Shown: positions 42,548 through 50,720 of the stretch, piece after piece
Layout of the letters: the number at the start of each line of letters is the position of its first letter
Position numbering within the stretch: the stretch's first letter is position 1
Source: Komagataeibacter medellinensis NBRC 3288
GTDB taxonomy: Bacteria > Pseudomonadota > Alphaproteobacteria > Acetobacterales > Acetobacteraceae
Length of the DNA stretch: 64,000 nucleotides
Assembly: GCF_000182745.2 (NCBI RefSeq)
Contig: NC_016027.1
Coordinates: forward strand, 1,727,501 to 1,791,500
Reading direction: 5' to 3'
Position numbers and translations under genes: made by a program
The notes under the pieces: generated by a model
The model's database searches: none
The model's input: the letters and a program-made list of their open reading frames with translations, nothing else
Told to the model about the DNA's origin: nothing

Positions 42548-43014
42548 CCGCGTCTTGGGTCGCCAGTCGGGCACGCACAATCCTTTTTCCGGTTCCGGGT
42601 GACTCTGCCCTGCGCGGTATCTCCGTTCGACCGTTTCCACGGGCATGGCCGCCCAAGGTTGCCGGAGATGCACTGGACTACAGTGTCGATTACACACCAT
42701 GGCTGGCAGACTGTAACGACACGATCAGCACAATCGCGGTCAAGGATGTATCCGCTGCTCCTGCCACGGGCCTGTCGATCGACTGGGCGGTCTTCGTCAA
42801 CGGTATCGTCACCCTTGGCCTGTCTGGCGGCCAGCCTGGGCCACGTTACGAGATCCTCATTACTGTGACCACGGCACAGAAACGCACCATTACCGGGCGT
42901 TTCACGCTGTCTGTTTCCGCCTCGGACGACATGCCGGCCGCCAGCGCATGCACACCGCCTGACATCACGTTTACGGCCGGAACAATTACCATAAACGGCA
43001 CCGCGAACGCGTAG
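42544..43014 (+). CDS. fibre-tail adaptor-like protein
   Basis: The 156-aa product (RTILFPVPGDSALRGISVRPFPRAWPPKVAGDALDYSVDYTPWLAD) is beta-rich, with an Ig-like ending (GPRYEILITVTTAQKRTITGRFTLSVS). It resembles small phage fibre-tail adaptor proteins. I am moderately sure of the class, not of the detailed role. Confidence 0.55.
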   Translation: MTASWVASRARTILFPVPGDSALRGISVRPFPRAWPPKVAGDALDYSVDYTPWLADCNDTISTIAVKDVSAAPATGLSIDWAVFVNGIVTLGLSGGQPGPRYEILITVTTAQKRTITGRFTLSVSASDDMPAASACTPPDITFTAGTITINGTANA

Positions 43015-43025
43015 CCTTTAATAAC

Positions 43026-43060
43026 GGTGCACCCGGCATTTCGCTGTGTACGGGTGCACC
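43026..43060 (+). terminator. hairpin after the tail-fibre genes
   Basis: GGTGCACCCG and CGGGTGCACC form a perfect 10-bp stem with a 15-base loop, 11 bases after the stop of the adaptor gene. There is no T-tract, so it may be an attenuator or RNA-stability element between structural and lysis genes. Confidence 0.45.
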
Positions 43061-43113
43061 GACCATATGCAACCTCTGTGCTCGTAATCTGATCGTGCAC
43101 AAGGGACTGCCCT

Positions 43114-43416
43114 ATGGAACTCTCGCCTCCTGAACCGCCGGGGCAGGAACAGCAGATCAGTCTTCTTTCGCTGGACCGAAGGATGACTGTGATGGAAACG
43201 AAATTCGACCTGGACCGCGAAAGCCGGACCCGGTTCGAGCATGGCGTCGCCGCCCAGCTGGCGACCATGAACGGCAATATCGTCTCGCTCCGCGATGAAA
43301 ACACCCTGAAGAAGGGTACAATCCGGGGAATTGTCCTGGTCCTGTCGTTTGCTGGGTCCAGTGCGGGCGCCGGCGTCATCATGCTGCTCAAGCATCTGGC
43401 TGCAGGTGCATCATGA
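43114..43416 (+). CDS. coiled-coil membrane protein, holin-like
   Basis: The 100-aa protein has a helical N-terminus (LLSLDRRMTVMETKFDLDRESRTRFEHGV) and one C-terminal membrane helix (IRGIVLVLSFAGSSAGAGVIMLL). AAGGGA precedes the ATG. Coiled coil plus a C-terminal anchor is seen in phage holin-region proteins. It overlaps the endolysin start by four bases, which supports a lysis role. Confidence 0.5.
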   Translation: MELSPPEPPGQEQQISLLSLDRRMTVMETKFDLDRESRTRFEHGVAAQLATMNGNIVSLRDENTLKKGTIRGIVLVLSFAGSSAGAGVIMLLKHLAAGAS

Positions 43417-43904
43417 TCATGTCGGTATGCACTGGTCTCGATATCAGCCAGCTCAAGCATGAAATCATCGCACCTACGCTACAGGCCATCGCGTTGGATG
43501 GTCCGGCCGCCGTAAACCTCGTGACCGGCATCGCCCTGGCGGAAAGCCGGGCGGCCTACCTGCGCCAGTTCAATGGCCCGGCGCTGGGCCTGTGGCAGAT
43601 GGAGCCGGCCACGCATGATGACTGCTGGACCAATTTTCTCAACAGCACGGCGCAGTCCGTGCTGCGCGGCCGTATCGAGGGTCTGCTGTCCCCCGAACCG
43701 CGTTTGACCCAGCTGGTATCCAATCTGCGCTACGCCTGTGCGATGGCGCGCGTGCGTCTGTTCCGCGCCCCGGCCCCGCTGCCTGTTGCTACCGATGCGG
43801 CAGCGCTCTCCGCCTACCACAAGCAATTCTACAACTCGGTCCTGGGCGCCGCGAACGCCGGGTCCAACCGCGTCCTGTTCCAGGCCGCGATCGATGCAAC
43901 GTGA
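43413..43904 (+). CDS. lysozyme/transglycosylase-like endolysin
   Basis: The 163-aa protein has a lysozyme-like pattern: catalytic Glu44 in IALAESRAAYLRQ, then GLWQMEPATHDD at 59-70, as in small phage lysozyme-superfamily proteins and LT domains. It would cut the glycan strand at lysis. There is no signal peptide, so export would need the holin. A GTGA overlap leads to the next gene. Confidence 0.65.
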   Translation: MIMSVCTGLDISQLKHEIIAPTLQAIALDGPAAVNLVTGIALAESRAAYLRQFNGPALGLWQMEPATHDDCWTNFLNSTAQSVLRGRIEGLLSPEPRLTQLVSNLRYACAMARVRLFRAPAPLPVATDAAALSAYHKQFYNSVLGAANAGSNRVLFQAAIDAT

Positions 43905-43915
43905 AAGGTCGCACC

Positions 43916-44659
43916 ATGAACCCCAAATCGGCATCCGCATGGGTGCGGCAGCCCACTACCCTGTTCTTCCTCGTCATCGTGATCGGGACCGCCGTCGCCA
44001 CCTGGTGCAATATCATCCCACAGGGGGCGGCCGTCATCATGCTGGGTGCATCCCTGCCGCTCCTGCTCAATGACACCACATCCGACACGGCGGCCAATCC
44101 CGCCCTGGTCGCGGTCGTGAATGCGCTAGCCACCCACCATGAAGTCGGATCGGCCGCCATGCAGGTCATCCGCGCCACGGCACCGCACCTGCTGACCGAT
44201 GGCACGCTGGCCATCACAAGACCGCCGGCGCCCGCACCATCATCCCGGCCGACCGGTTTATCTGCCATCGCCTGCCTCATTGCCACCGGACTGCTTCTGA
44301 CCGCCTGCGGCTCAACCACGCAGGTCAAGCTGCGCCAGTCGGTCAATGATCTGGAAAGCGCTTATGACGTGCTGGCCGAGCCCATGCCCGACGTGATGGC
44401 CGGCAAGGTGCCCGGCATCACCCTGACGGACGCGGACAAGGCCCTGATCAAGAAAGCCAGCCAGACCGTCGATAACGAAATCGCCACGCTCCAGACCGCG
44501 ATAGACGGCGGCAAATCCCTGACAGAGACCGCCGTATCCGGGCTGGAGACGGATTTCGCCAGCTTCCAGACCTGCTGGACCGGCGTGCAGGCCGGTACGG
44601 TCCCCACGTCCTGCACCGACCTGGTGCCTGCCACCACAACAACGACCACAGGGAACTGA
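43916..44659 (+). CDS. membrane protein with internal lipobox-like sequence
   Basis: ATG 43916 (AAAGG upstream; GTG 43901 is an alternative) gives 247 residues. One hydrophobic helix (LFFLVIVIGTAVATW) is followed by a second hydrophobic stretch (GLSAIACLIATGLLLTAC, Cys131) that looks exactly like a lipoprotein signal with lipobox but has no start codon near it. The remainder is helical and ends in a threonine run. It might be a fusion of a holin-like protein and a lipoprotein. It lies in the lysis cluster. Confidence 0.5.
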   Translation: MNPKSASAWVRQPTTLFFLVIVIGTAVATWCNIIPQGAAVIMLGASLPLLLNDTTSDTAANPALVAVVNALATHHEVGSAAMQVIRATAPHLLTDGTLAITRPPAPAPSSRPTGLSAIACLIATGLLLTACGSTTQVKLRQSVNDLESAYDVLAEPMPDVMAGKVPGITLTDADKALIKKASQTVDNEIATLQTAIDGGKSLTETAVSGLETDFASFQTCWTGVQAGTVPTSCTDLVPATTTTTTGN

Positions 44660-44662
44660 CCC

Positions 44663-44863
44663 ATGGACGCAGCAGAAATCAGCGCCATCCTCGGCGCTGC
44701 CACCACCCTTGTCGGACTGGCCGAAAAATATGGCCCGCAGGTTGTCGATGACGTGAAGGAAGCCGTCACGGCGACCCTAAGCAAATCCGGTCCCACCACG
44801 GCCGCCATGGATGCCCTGGCCGCCAAGTGCAAGGCGGCCAACGCTGCCATCCAGGCATCATGA
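44663..44863 (+). CDS. small phage protein of unknown function
   Basis: The 66-aa, alanine-rich product (EISAILGAATTLVGLAEKYGPQVVDDVKEAVTATLS) could be a short amphipathic helical protein. No family recognised. It overlaps the next tiny gene by four bases (ATGA). Confidence 0.5.
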   Translation: MDAAEISAILGAATTLVGLAEKYGPQVVDDVKEAVTATLSKSGPTTAAMDALAAKCKAANAAIQAS

Positions 44864-44970
44864 AGGGCGTGGCAATCTTCGCCAGCGGAATGGCGGCGGG
44901 AGCCGCCATTTCGTTTGGCACCCTCATGTGGCGGTTCGTCAGCGATTGTTGGGCGCGCCCCGATGCATGA
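44860..44970 (+). CDS. 36-aa membrane protein
   Basis: A 36-codon frame from ATG 44860 encodes a single hydrophobic segment (VAIFASGMAAGAAISFGTLMW) and a short end. It overlaps the gene before it by four bases and the next by eight. Packing and hydrophobicity support it as a real lysis-region peptide. Confidence 0.5.
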   Translation: MKGVAIFASGMAAGAAISFGTLMWRFVSDCWARPDA

Positions 44971-45091
44971 CCTTCTGGTCTTCTCCGGCGGTGCGATCAT
45001 CGGCCAGATCCTGGCGATCACCGCTGGCCTCTACCGCAAGGCCCGGCGCGCGCGCGTCATCGATGACCGCCTCGGCCCTCCTGCTCCCTGA
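44963..45091 (+). CDS. 42-aa membrane protein
   Basis: From ATG 44963 the frame gives 42 residues: one helix (LLVFSGGAIIGQILAITAGLY) and a basic tail (RKARRARVIDDRLG). It starts inside the preceding gene. A helix followed by a basic, cytoplasmic tail is the small holin or spanin-accessory pattern; the precise role is unknown. Confidence 0.5.
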   Translation: MHDLLVFSGGAIIGQILAITAGLYRKARRARVIDDRLGPPAP

Positions 45092-45121
45092 CCACATAAT
45101 TCCCCATATCCCGGTGCCCTG

Positions 45122-46120
45122 ATGAAACCATCCGACCTGCACGTTATCTGTGTCTATTCCAACAACCGCCGCTGGAAGTCGCGGGAGCGGCTGCTCTACC
45201 GCTTCATCTCTCATATGCTGGACAGCGGCGTCAGCCTGACCATTGTGGAGCATACGATCGGTGAGCGCGACTTCGCGCTGCAGTCCGATGATCCCGCCTT
45301 CCGCCATACCCAGCTGTTCCAGGTGCGCGGCACCGACCGGCAGGAGAACTGGCTCAAGGAAGGCCTGATCCGCTATGGCCGGCAGCGCCTGCCGGATTCC
45401 GCCCGCTACATTGCCCAGATCGATGCCGACGTTGCTTTCCAGCGCCCCGACTGGGCCAGCGCTACGCTGGACATGCTCCAGATCCACCGTGTGGGGCAGC
45501 CCTGGTCCTACTCGGTCGATCTGGGGCCAGACGAAAACCCGGTCATGGATGAGAACGGCCGCCTGATGGACCGCTCATTCTGCGCCGCCTGGGCTGCCGG
45601 CGACATCCGCGTCACCCCGAACGATTACGGCATGGGGCAGCCCACCGCATCGTGGATGCTCAAGGAAGAACGCCGCGACTGGCGCCAGCATTATGGCTAC
45701 GCCTGGGCATTCCGTGCCGATGTATATGACGCCATCGGCGGCCTGCCTGACTGGCTGGTGACCGGGTCGGCCGACTACATCAGCGCCATGGCCTTTGCCG
45801 GTCTGCTCAACACGTCCGACACCTACACATCCTCCAGCTGCACGCGGCGCCTGCAGCAGTTCGCGGCCCTGTGCGATGAGCATGTGAAACAGGACATCGG
45901 CGTGGTGCCCGGCATGCTCTCGCACGGCTTCCATGGCCCCAAGCGCAAGCGGTTCTACCTGGACCGCAAGGATATCCTGCGCGAATCCGGCTTCGATCCC
46001 GATCTCGACATCGCATACGACCGCCACGGGCTGCCCTGCCTGGCGCGTGACAACCGTATCCTGCGCGACGGCCTGCGGCGCCTGTCGGTCATGCGTGACG
46101 AAGACGCCAACACCATCTGA
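45122..46120 (+). CDS. phage-encoded glycosyltransferase-like protein
   Basis: The 332-aa protein has a GT-A-like start (HVICVYSNNRRWKSRERLLYRF) and a DxD motif, Asp101-Ala-Asp103 in IAQIDADVAF, the metal/nucleotide-sugar site of the fold. A WAFRADVYDAIGGLPDW segment resembles the acceptor region of family 2-type enzymes. No membrane helix is visible. In a prophage such an enzyme could modify surface glycans or phage DNA. It lies after the lysis genes near the right end, a usual place for accessory genes. Substrate unknown. Confidence 0.68.
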   Translation: MKPSDLHVICVYSNNRRWKSRERLLYRFISHMLDSGVSLTIVEHTIGERDFALQSDDPAFRHTQLFQVRGTDRQENWLKEGLIRYGRQRLPDSARYIAQIDADVAFQRPDWASATLDMLQIHRVGQPWSYSVDLGPDENPVMDENGRLMDRSFCAAWAAGDIRVTPNDYGMGQPTASWMLKEERRDWRQHYGYAWAFRADVYDAIGGLPDWLVTGSADYISAMAFAGLLNTSDTYTSSSCTRRLQQFAALCDEHVKQDIGVVPGMLSHGFHGPKRKRFYLDRKDILRESGFDPDLDIAYDRHGLPCLARDNRILRDGLRRLSVMRDEDANTI

Positions 46121-46133
46121 AAGGAGCCGATCA

Positions 46134-46574
46134 ATGGCCCACAATTACGCAGCCGACAGCACATTCCAGGATGTCATGGCCCGTCTGGCAGGAACGGATG
46201 CGCCGTTCTCCGCCGTCTGGCCTACGCTCAAGGGCGCGATCCTTTCCGGCCGCGCCCTGACAGCCGCCGAATACCGCCCGCTCAACGCCCTGATCAGCGA
46301 GGCACACGCTACCCGCATCGCCCGCAATGAGGCCCTGAATTCCCCTCACATGCACAGCACCGTGGGCGAGGTAGCCAATTCGGTCGGGGCAACAGATGAG
46401 CCTGCACAGACAAGCCCCACTGACATTCCCGCGTCTCATATCGAAAAAGTGAACGAGGAAATCACAAAGGCTGCAGAAGCACCGGAATCGGAAAAAACAA
46501 CGGATAAGACGATAGAAAAAGAAGCCGAGGCCCCAGATACAAAGGCAGAAGCAGACGATAAAAAAAGCGGGTAA
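46134..46574 (+). CDS. late phage protein with acidic tail
   Basis: ATG 46134 has a good AAGGAG upstream. The 146-aa product has a compact N-terminal part (FQDVMARLAGTDAPFSAVWPTLKGAILSGRALTAAEYRPL) and, from residue about 100, a lysine/glutamate-rich low-complexity tail, lower in GC than its neighbours. Function unknown. It is the last gene of element 1. Confidence 0.55.
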   Translation: MAHNYAADSTFQDVMARLAGTDAPFSAVWPTLKGAILSGRALTAAEYRPLNALISEAHATRIARNEALNSPHMHSTVGEVANSVGATDEPAQTSPTDIPASHIEKVNEEITKAAEAPESEKTTDKTIEKEAEAPDTKAEADDKKSG

Positions 46575-46585
46575 GTAAGCGGGTA
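46566..46585 (+). repeat. arm-type repeats of integrase 1, right side
   Basis: AGCGGGTA at 46566 and 46578 matches the three copies at 10149-10189. They overlap the end of the last phage gene and lie about 65 bases from the att core. Confidence 0.55.
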
Positions 46586-46606
46586 AGGCACCGGTAAAAC
46601 TGTGTA

Positions 46607-46642
46607 GAAAACTGGCCATATCAAGGCGATATGGCTAGTTTC
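46607..46642. terminator. hairpin terminator at the right end of element 1
   Basis: GAAAACTGGCCATATC (46607-46622) and GATATGGCTAGTTTC (46628-46642) form a long stem with a 5-base loop and one mismatch. It lies between the last phage gene and the att core, so it probably insulates the two elements. Confidence 0.6.
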
Positions 46643-46649
46643 TATTAGA

Positions 46650-46663
46650 AACTCCCTCCACCA
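46650..46663 (+). repeat. att core, middle copy
   Basis: AACTCCCTCCACCA, identical to the tRNA-Tyr 3' end. It is the right att site of element 1 and left att site of element 2. Confidence 0.85.
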
Positions 46664-46714
46664 GTTTTCTTAAAAATATCAATAAAATCAGTTGGTTATC
46701 ATGACCCTGATTTT

Positions 46715-46736
46715 TGTACCCATCTTGGTACCTACC
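46715..46736 (+). repeat. arm-type repeat of integrase 2, left
   Basis: TGTACCCATCTTGGTACC and the following bases match TGTACCCATCATGGTACC at 60699-60720. Each contains an inverted GTACC/GGTAC pair. One copy lies near each end of element 2. Confidence 0.6.
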
Positions 46737-46753
46737 TTACGCACGCTGTAAGC

Positions 46754-47302
46754 CTATCCCTCCTCGGAGCTAGGCTTCACCTCGTAACTTACCGAATTCC
46801 TCATACGACCGGACCAGTTTAGCGGTTGCCCAGGCGGAGCCTGAGCGCCTGCTGCAAGATCATGGACCGCCTTGAGGAAGTCATCCCTAGTATAGTCGCC
46901 CTTTGGGAAACGGTCCTTCAGAAGATTCGTCAGAGGGGCATTTGCAGGAGATGTGGTTGCGTCGATCTGGTCCACGATCTGACTGGCCATAATAGCGCCG
47001 GTGCCCGCCAGTGCGCGATCAACATCAAAATCTGTCTGATTCAGGGCGCTTCCGAGCGCCTTACCCCATCCGTCTTGGTGCTGAGCAATAGTTGGGCGCA
47101 TGAACGGACGCGGTGGAGCAGTTGCAGTGCCAAACTCATCCCATGCCGCGACTTGGGCCACTGGCGTATGTTTCTCATCATCATACGTCGCGCCCTCCAG
47201 ATAACCCACACGCACATGCGTCCCGTCTTTCACCTTCTGCGACAGATTTGCCAGCGCCGCTTTCAGCTTCCCGCCTCCAGAAATCTTAACATTCCTAGCC
47301 AT
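46754..47302 (-). CDS. HK97 gp10-like neck protein
   Basis: The 182-aa protein has the gp10/neck pattern: VKDGTHVRVGYLEGATYDDEKHTPVAQVAAWDEFGTATAPPRPFMRPTI, in which the AAWDEFGT and PPRPFMR motifs are diagnostic, and a C-terminal NWSGRMRNSVSYEV. It would join head and tail. It is the terminal gene of the leftward block in element 2, although no tail or capsid genes accompany it. It overlaps its upstream neighbour by one base. Confidence 0.75.
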   Translation of the reverse strand: MARNVKISGGGKLKAALANLSQKVKDGTHVRVGYLEGATYDDEKHTPVAQVAAWDEFGTATAPPRPFMRPTIAQHQDGWGKALGSALNQTDFDVDRALAGTGAIMASQIVDQIDATTSPANAPLTNLLKDRFPKGDYTRDDFLKAVHDLAAGAQAPPGQPLNWSGRMRNSVSYEVKPSSEEG

Positions 47303-47973
47303 TACCGCCCCTTTTTCAGCCTAGCGCCTGGAGCGGGAGTATCTGGATTCATAGCAAGCATCTGAGCAAACTGCGCCCACTCCGTGGACTCGACCGGATG
47401 CATGGGCACCTTCACCAAATCGCCATGCTTGTGAAAGCGGTCAGCCAGTTCACCGAAAAGACCATGCAGCTTGCCGACCGGCACACCCCGCCGCTTCAGG
47501 ATCTGGACCTCGCTCACGGCACGCATAAGCACAGCTTCCGCTTGCCTGACATCTTCAAGCATGGCGGCAAACTCTGGGCTTTCAGCCGTGATGCGATTGG
47601 CTTCCTGCGTGGCCTTCACCTTCAGCGTATCAAGCAACGTCTGGTATTCTTCCGAACGTGCCCGGACCTCAGCGCAATATCCTTCAGCCCGATCCAGATC
47701 GGCCTTTGCAGCCATGACACGTTCTTCCTGCGCCGTCAGATCGGACGGTCCAGCTACATCACGCCCCAGCGCCACATCAACCAGTCGAGACGCATCCATA
47801 TGACGCGCCTGTTCCAGTTCCTCTGTCGCCTTCTGGAGCGCCTGTTCGGCTGTCATGCGCTTGCCTGACAGTTCCCATCGCAGGTCCGAAACCTTCACCA
47901 GATCGCTTTCAACCTTGCCAATCTGAGCTACCAGATCCTTCAGGCGATCACGGCTGACCACGGGCGCGCCCAT
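47302..47973 (-). CDS. coiled-coil phage protein of unknown function
   Basis: The 223-aa product is almost wholly helical (DLVAQIGKVESDLVKVSDLRWELSGKRMTAEQALQKATEELEQA) with heptad patterns over residues about 10-150, like a scaffold or a structural spacer. It stands where the capsid and related genes are missing. No family recognised. It shares boundary bases with both neighbours. Confidence 0.5.
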   Translation of the reverse strand: MGAPVVSRDRLKDLVAQIGKVESDLVKVSDLRWELSGKRMTAEQALQKATEELEQARHMDASRLVDVALGRDVAGPSDLTAQEERVMAAKADLDRAEGYCAEVRARSEEYQTLLDTLKVKATQEANRITAESPEFAAMLEDVRQAEAVLMRAVSEVQILKRRGVPVGKLHGLFGELADRFHKHGDLVKVPMHPVESTEWAQFAQMLAMNPDTPAPGARLKKGR

Positions 47974-48806
47974 CAGCCCAGAACCTTGATGCGCGAGAGT
48001 GGCGCGAGAACCCCGGACAGCCTTTCCGGCCCGCTGCGCCAGCCTGCGCCCGACATGCGGCGACCATCCATTGCCCTCGTGTCATCCTGCTGTTCGCCAG
48101 TCAGGGCTTCGTCAAGCTTGGCAAGCCACGCCTCGTTAAAATCATTCGCGTTGACGCCGCCCGGGTTTTTTAGAAACGTCATGCGTTCGGAGATCAGGTT
48201 TTCAAGAGAGTCAGCCATTTTCTTCATATCCATAGTGGGGAGAGAATCGCCGATCACCGCATCAGGAACGCGCGGAGCTTCGACAAGAGCCAGGTGATTG
48301 AAATGAATGGAGGTCATGATGCCGTCATAGCGTTCGCCATTGTGCGAACCGGCGGCCTTGACGGCGCGGTAGCGATACCCTGCTGACACGGAGCGCATGC
48401 GCCCCGACTGGATGGCCTCAATGGCCTCGGGCGCCCAGAAGCTCAAGGAACCGGCCAGATTAGGATTCTCAAAACGCACATCGGACCCGACCGCACCCAC
48501 AACCTTCTGATGGGGATGGGTCTGTGCCGTAATGGCCGTATGATCCATGAGGATCGGTTTGCCATTGAGAGAGGGTGCCGCAGTCCGCAGGGCATCTGCA
48601 TCCCTGTAAAGCCGGTACAGGCGATCCCGCGTAAAGCCGAGACTTTCACCGTCCGGGATTTCCCACCCGTAATACTGGCTCACTATGGCCGAGGATAACG
48701 TGCACTTATCCACGAACAGGTGCCCATCCTTGTCCACGCGCCGGACAGACCGGTCATAAGCCAGGGGAAGCCGCCTGCCATGCAGCGGTGAATGGAGGCT
48801 TACCAT
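47973..48806 (-). CDS. DUF2213 putative prohead protease
   Basis: The 277-aa protein matches DUF2213 phage proteins, thought to be prohead proteases: YYGWEIPDG, RLYRLYRDADALRTAAPSLNGKPILMDH, SLSFWAPEAIEAIQSGRMRSVSAGYRYR and FNHLALVEAPR. The His, Ser and second His of a possible triad are in DH, SVSAGY and FNHLALV. A helical C-terminal tail may be scaffold. Its start overlaps the large terminase stop, so no portal gene lies between them. Confidence 0.82.
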   Translation of the reverse strand: MVSLHSPLHGRRLPLAYDRSVRRVDKDGHLFVDKCTLSSAIVSQYYGWEIPDGESLGFTRDRLYRLYRDADALRTAAPSLNGKPILMDHTAITAQTHPHQKVVGAVGSDVRFENPNLAGSLSFWAPEAIEAIQSGRMRSVSAGYRYRAVKAAGSHNGERYDGIMTSIHFNHLALVEAPRVPDAVIGDSLPTMDMKKMADSLENLISERMTFLKNPGGVNANDFNEAWLAKLDEALTGEQQDDTRAMDGRRMSGAGWRSGPERLSGVLAPLSRIKVLG

Positions 48807-50239
48807 GCGAGGTCTCTATTCCAGAAAGGTTGTGGGGTGATCGCTGCGTTGTCAGAAGCACTGAAAATAACGACCCGCTTCGGAGCCGCGACGATGGCCC
48901 CGGCGACAGCATTCACAAGGTCATCGTGCTGGCCCCGTGCATGATCGACGGAATCCTTTCCGCTACGCGCTGTGCGCCGCTCCAGACCGCAGAACTGACG
49001 TTCGATCTGCTTCAGGTCCAGCAGTTCCACCTTGCCAGAATTGAGCTTCGGCAGAACCTCAATGTAGAGGGCAGAGCGGTCTTTCTCGCTGACCTTGTAG
49101 GTAACGCCATATTCCCGGAACCGCTCACGCGGCCACTCCCCGGCGTAGCGGTCGCCCGTTACTTCATGCAGGCCGTACGCCTTGATGGTATCCGCCATCT
49201 CCCGTGTGGCGGCATCAGGGGAAAAGGGAGCCTTGATTTCACGGACGCAATCAAGGACCGTCACCTCATCTTCATCATGGCAGATCGCAAGCGTGAAGCT
49301 GTCCGACGATCCACCTGATGGATCACAGAAGGCGCGGTATTTATTGCCCCGCATGAAAGGCAGTTCATACCGGCCGCCTATCGTGCACGCCTGGATGACT
49401 TCGGACGAGACGAAGGACGCAATATCGCTCCTGAAATCAGCCCCATATTCCGCCGCGGCGGAAGCCGGATCTTCCTCGTAAGCCTGATCAACTTCCGCCT
49501 GATCCAGTGACGGGTTCATTTCCAGCGTGGAGGCTTTCCAGACAAGGGTATGTGCACCGTTCTGGCCATAGTCCTGTCGGAAGGCTTTCCACAATGCCCC
49601 ACGTCGCGCGTAAGGGCTGGAAGCCATCAGCAGCATGGAACCGGGGATCGAGAGCAGGCCAGGGCGCAGGGCCCGCAGGATTTCCTCATCAGGGTTGGCG
49701 CTGGTATCATCACGCCAAAAGGCGATCTCATCCGCCAGCACAGCGGCATAGCTGTAGCCACGGGTGGCGCGGAAGCTGGCCGTGCCAATCTCGATCACGA
49801 CCCGGCGGGAGGCCATTTCTATGATTTCGTCAGTCTCGCGCGTTACCTCCGATTCCATCGCCGGGACAGAGGCCAGCAGACCGCGCACATAGCGGAAGAT
49901 GGTCCGGGCCTGCTTACGATCGGCTGCGATGATCCCAACGGTTGCAACCTCACCGGCAGACAGGTAGGGCCGATAATCCTTCAGCGTTGCCAGACAGGTT
50001 CCCAGCAGCGCCAGAATGCGGCTCTTGCCCGCACGTCGCCCACAGATCAGGGCAGCCCGCCGGAACGGCTCGGCAGGCAGGTCATTACGACCGGTGGCTG
50101 CCCAGCATATCTCCTGCTGTCTTTCCGTCATGGCTGCGCCTGTAAGCGCGGCCAGGAAGGCACGCCATGCGTCCCATGTCTCCCCCTCGAACTCCCGCCC
50201 GAACAGGGCAGGATCGTCCATAGCCTCCAGCACGTTCAT
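48800..50239 (-). CDS. terminase large subunit of element 2
   Basis: The 479-aa protein has Walker A-like CGRRAGKSRI (about residues 86-95), DEIAFWRD as Walker B, and an ASSPYARRG coupling motif. The nuclease half has CDPSGGSSDSFTLAICHDEDEVTVLDCVREI and later DHARGQHDDLVNAVAGAI. It is unlike the element-1 terminase. It would package element DNA or steal capsids. It overlaps the small subunit by four bases. Confidence 0.88.
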   Translation of the reverse strand: MNVLEAMDDPALFGREFEGETWDAWRAFLAALTGAAMTERQQEICWAATGRNDLPAEPFRRAALICGRRAGKSRILALLGTCLATLKDYRPYLSAGEVATVGIIAADRKQARTIFRYVRGLLASVPAMESEVTRETDEIIEMASRRVVIEIGTASFRATRGYSYAAVLADEIAFWRDDTSANPDEEILRALRPGLLSIPGSMLLMASSPYARRGALWKAFRQDYGQNGAHTLVWKASTLEMNPSLDQAEVDQAYEEDPASAAAEYGADFRSDIASFVSSEVIQACTIGGRYELPFMRGNKYRAFCDPSGGSSDSFTLAICHDEDEVTVLDCVREIKAPFSPDAATREMADTIKAYGLHEVTGDRYAGEWPRERFREYGVTYKVSEKDRSALYIEVLPKLNSGKVELLDLKQIERQFCGLERRTARSGKDSVDHARGQHDDLVNAVAGAIVAAPKRVVIFSASDNAAITPQPFWNRDLAW

Positions 50240-50592
50240 GATGCTGCCCTACGGCTGGCAAGCAGCTCATCGAGAGAAGGTGGACGGTTCCGCTCAGAAG
50301 TGTCACGGACACCAAGCTGAGCAATCGCGCGGGTAAGAGTATTCGACCAGGCAAGATACTGCCGTGCATCACGCTCAGATGGAACATCCCCCAACATCTT
50401 ACGATCCATCATACCCAGATGCAGTGTCATCCATGCCGCACGTTCAATGAGGGCCTTCTGGGTGATGGTCGGCCTGCCGCCGATATGCGCTGTCAGTTCC
50501 GCACGCACTTTCCGCAGCAGACGCGCTTCCTTGCTGCGACCGTCGAGTTTCCGCAGGCTATCTGAACTGGAATAGGGCTTAATCTTACGCAT
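50236..50592 (-). CDS. terminase small-subunit-like protein
   Basis: The 118-aa basic helical protein (SLRKLDGRSKEARLLRKVRAELTAHIGGRPTITQKALIERAAWMTLHLG) precedes the large terminase and overlaps it (ATGA). By place and by the RSKEARLLR and GGRPTITQ patterns it is the probable DNA-recognition subunit. Sequence recognition alone is moderate. Confidence 0.6.
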   Translation of the reverse strand: MRKIKPYSSSDSLRKLDGRSKEARLLRKVRAELTAHIGGRPTITQKALIERAAWMTLHLGMMDRKMLGDVPSERDARQYLAWSNTLTRAIAQLGVRDTSERNRPPSLDELLASRRAAS

Positions 50593-50720
50593 GCCCTATT
50601 CATATCAGGCACATAACGCATAAAACAAGTAATTATTGGTAGGTTTTGCCTTGTATACTCAATCTATACTGTGAACACACAAACGTACAGAAACATAGGG
50701 AAACATGTATAAACAGTATA

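Larger units (their letters stand above)
10024..46663. mobile_element. element 1: apparently complete myovirus prophage
   Basis: Direct att repeats bound about 36.6 kb containing, in order, integrase, leftward early operon, repressor and Cro, replication genes, packaging, HK97-type head, Mu-type contractile tail, lysis genes and a glycosyltransferase-like gene. No structural gene is broken. The mosaic of HK97-type head and Mu-like tail modules is common in temperate myoviruses of alphaproteobacteria. Arm-type AGCGGGTA repeats occur at both ends. Confidence 0.88.
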
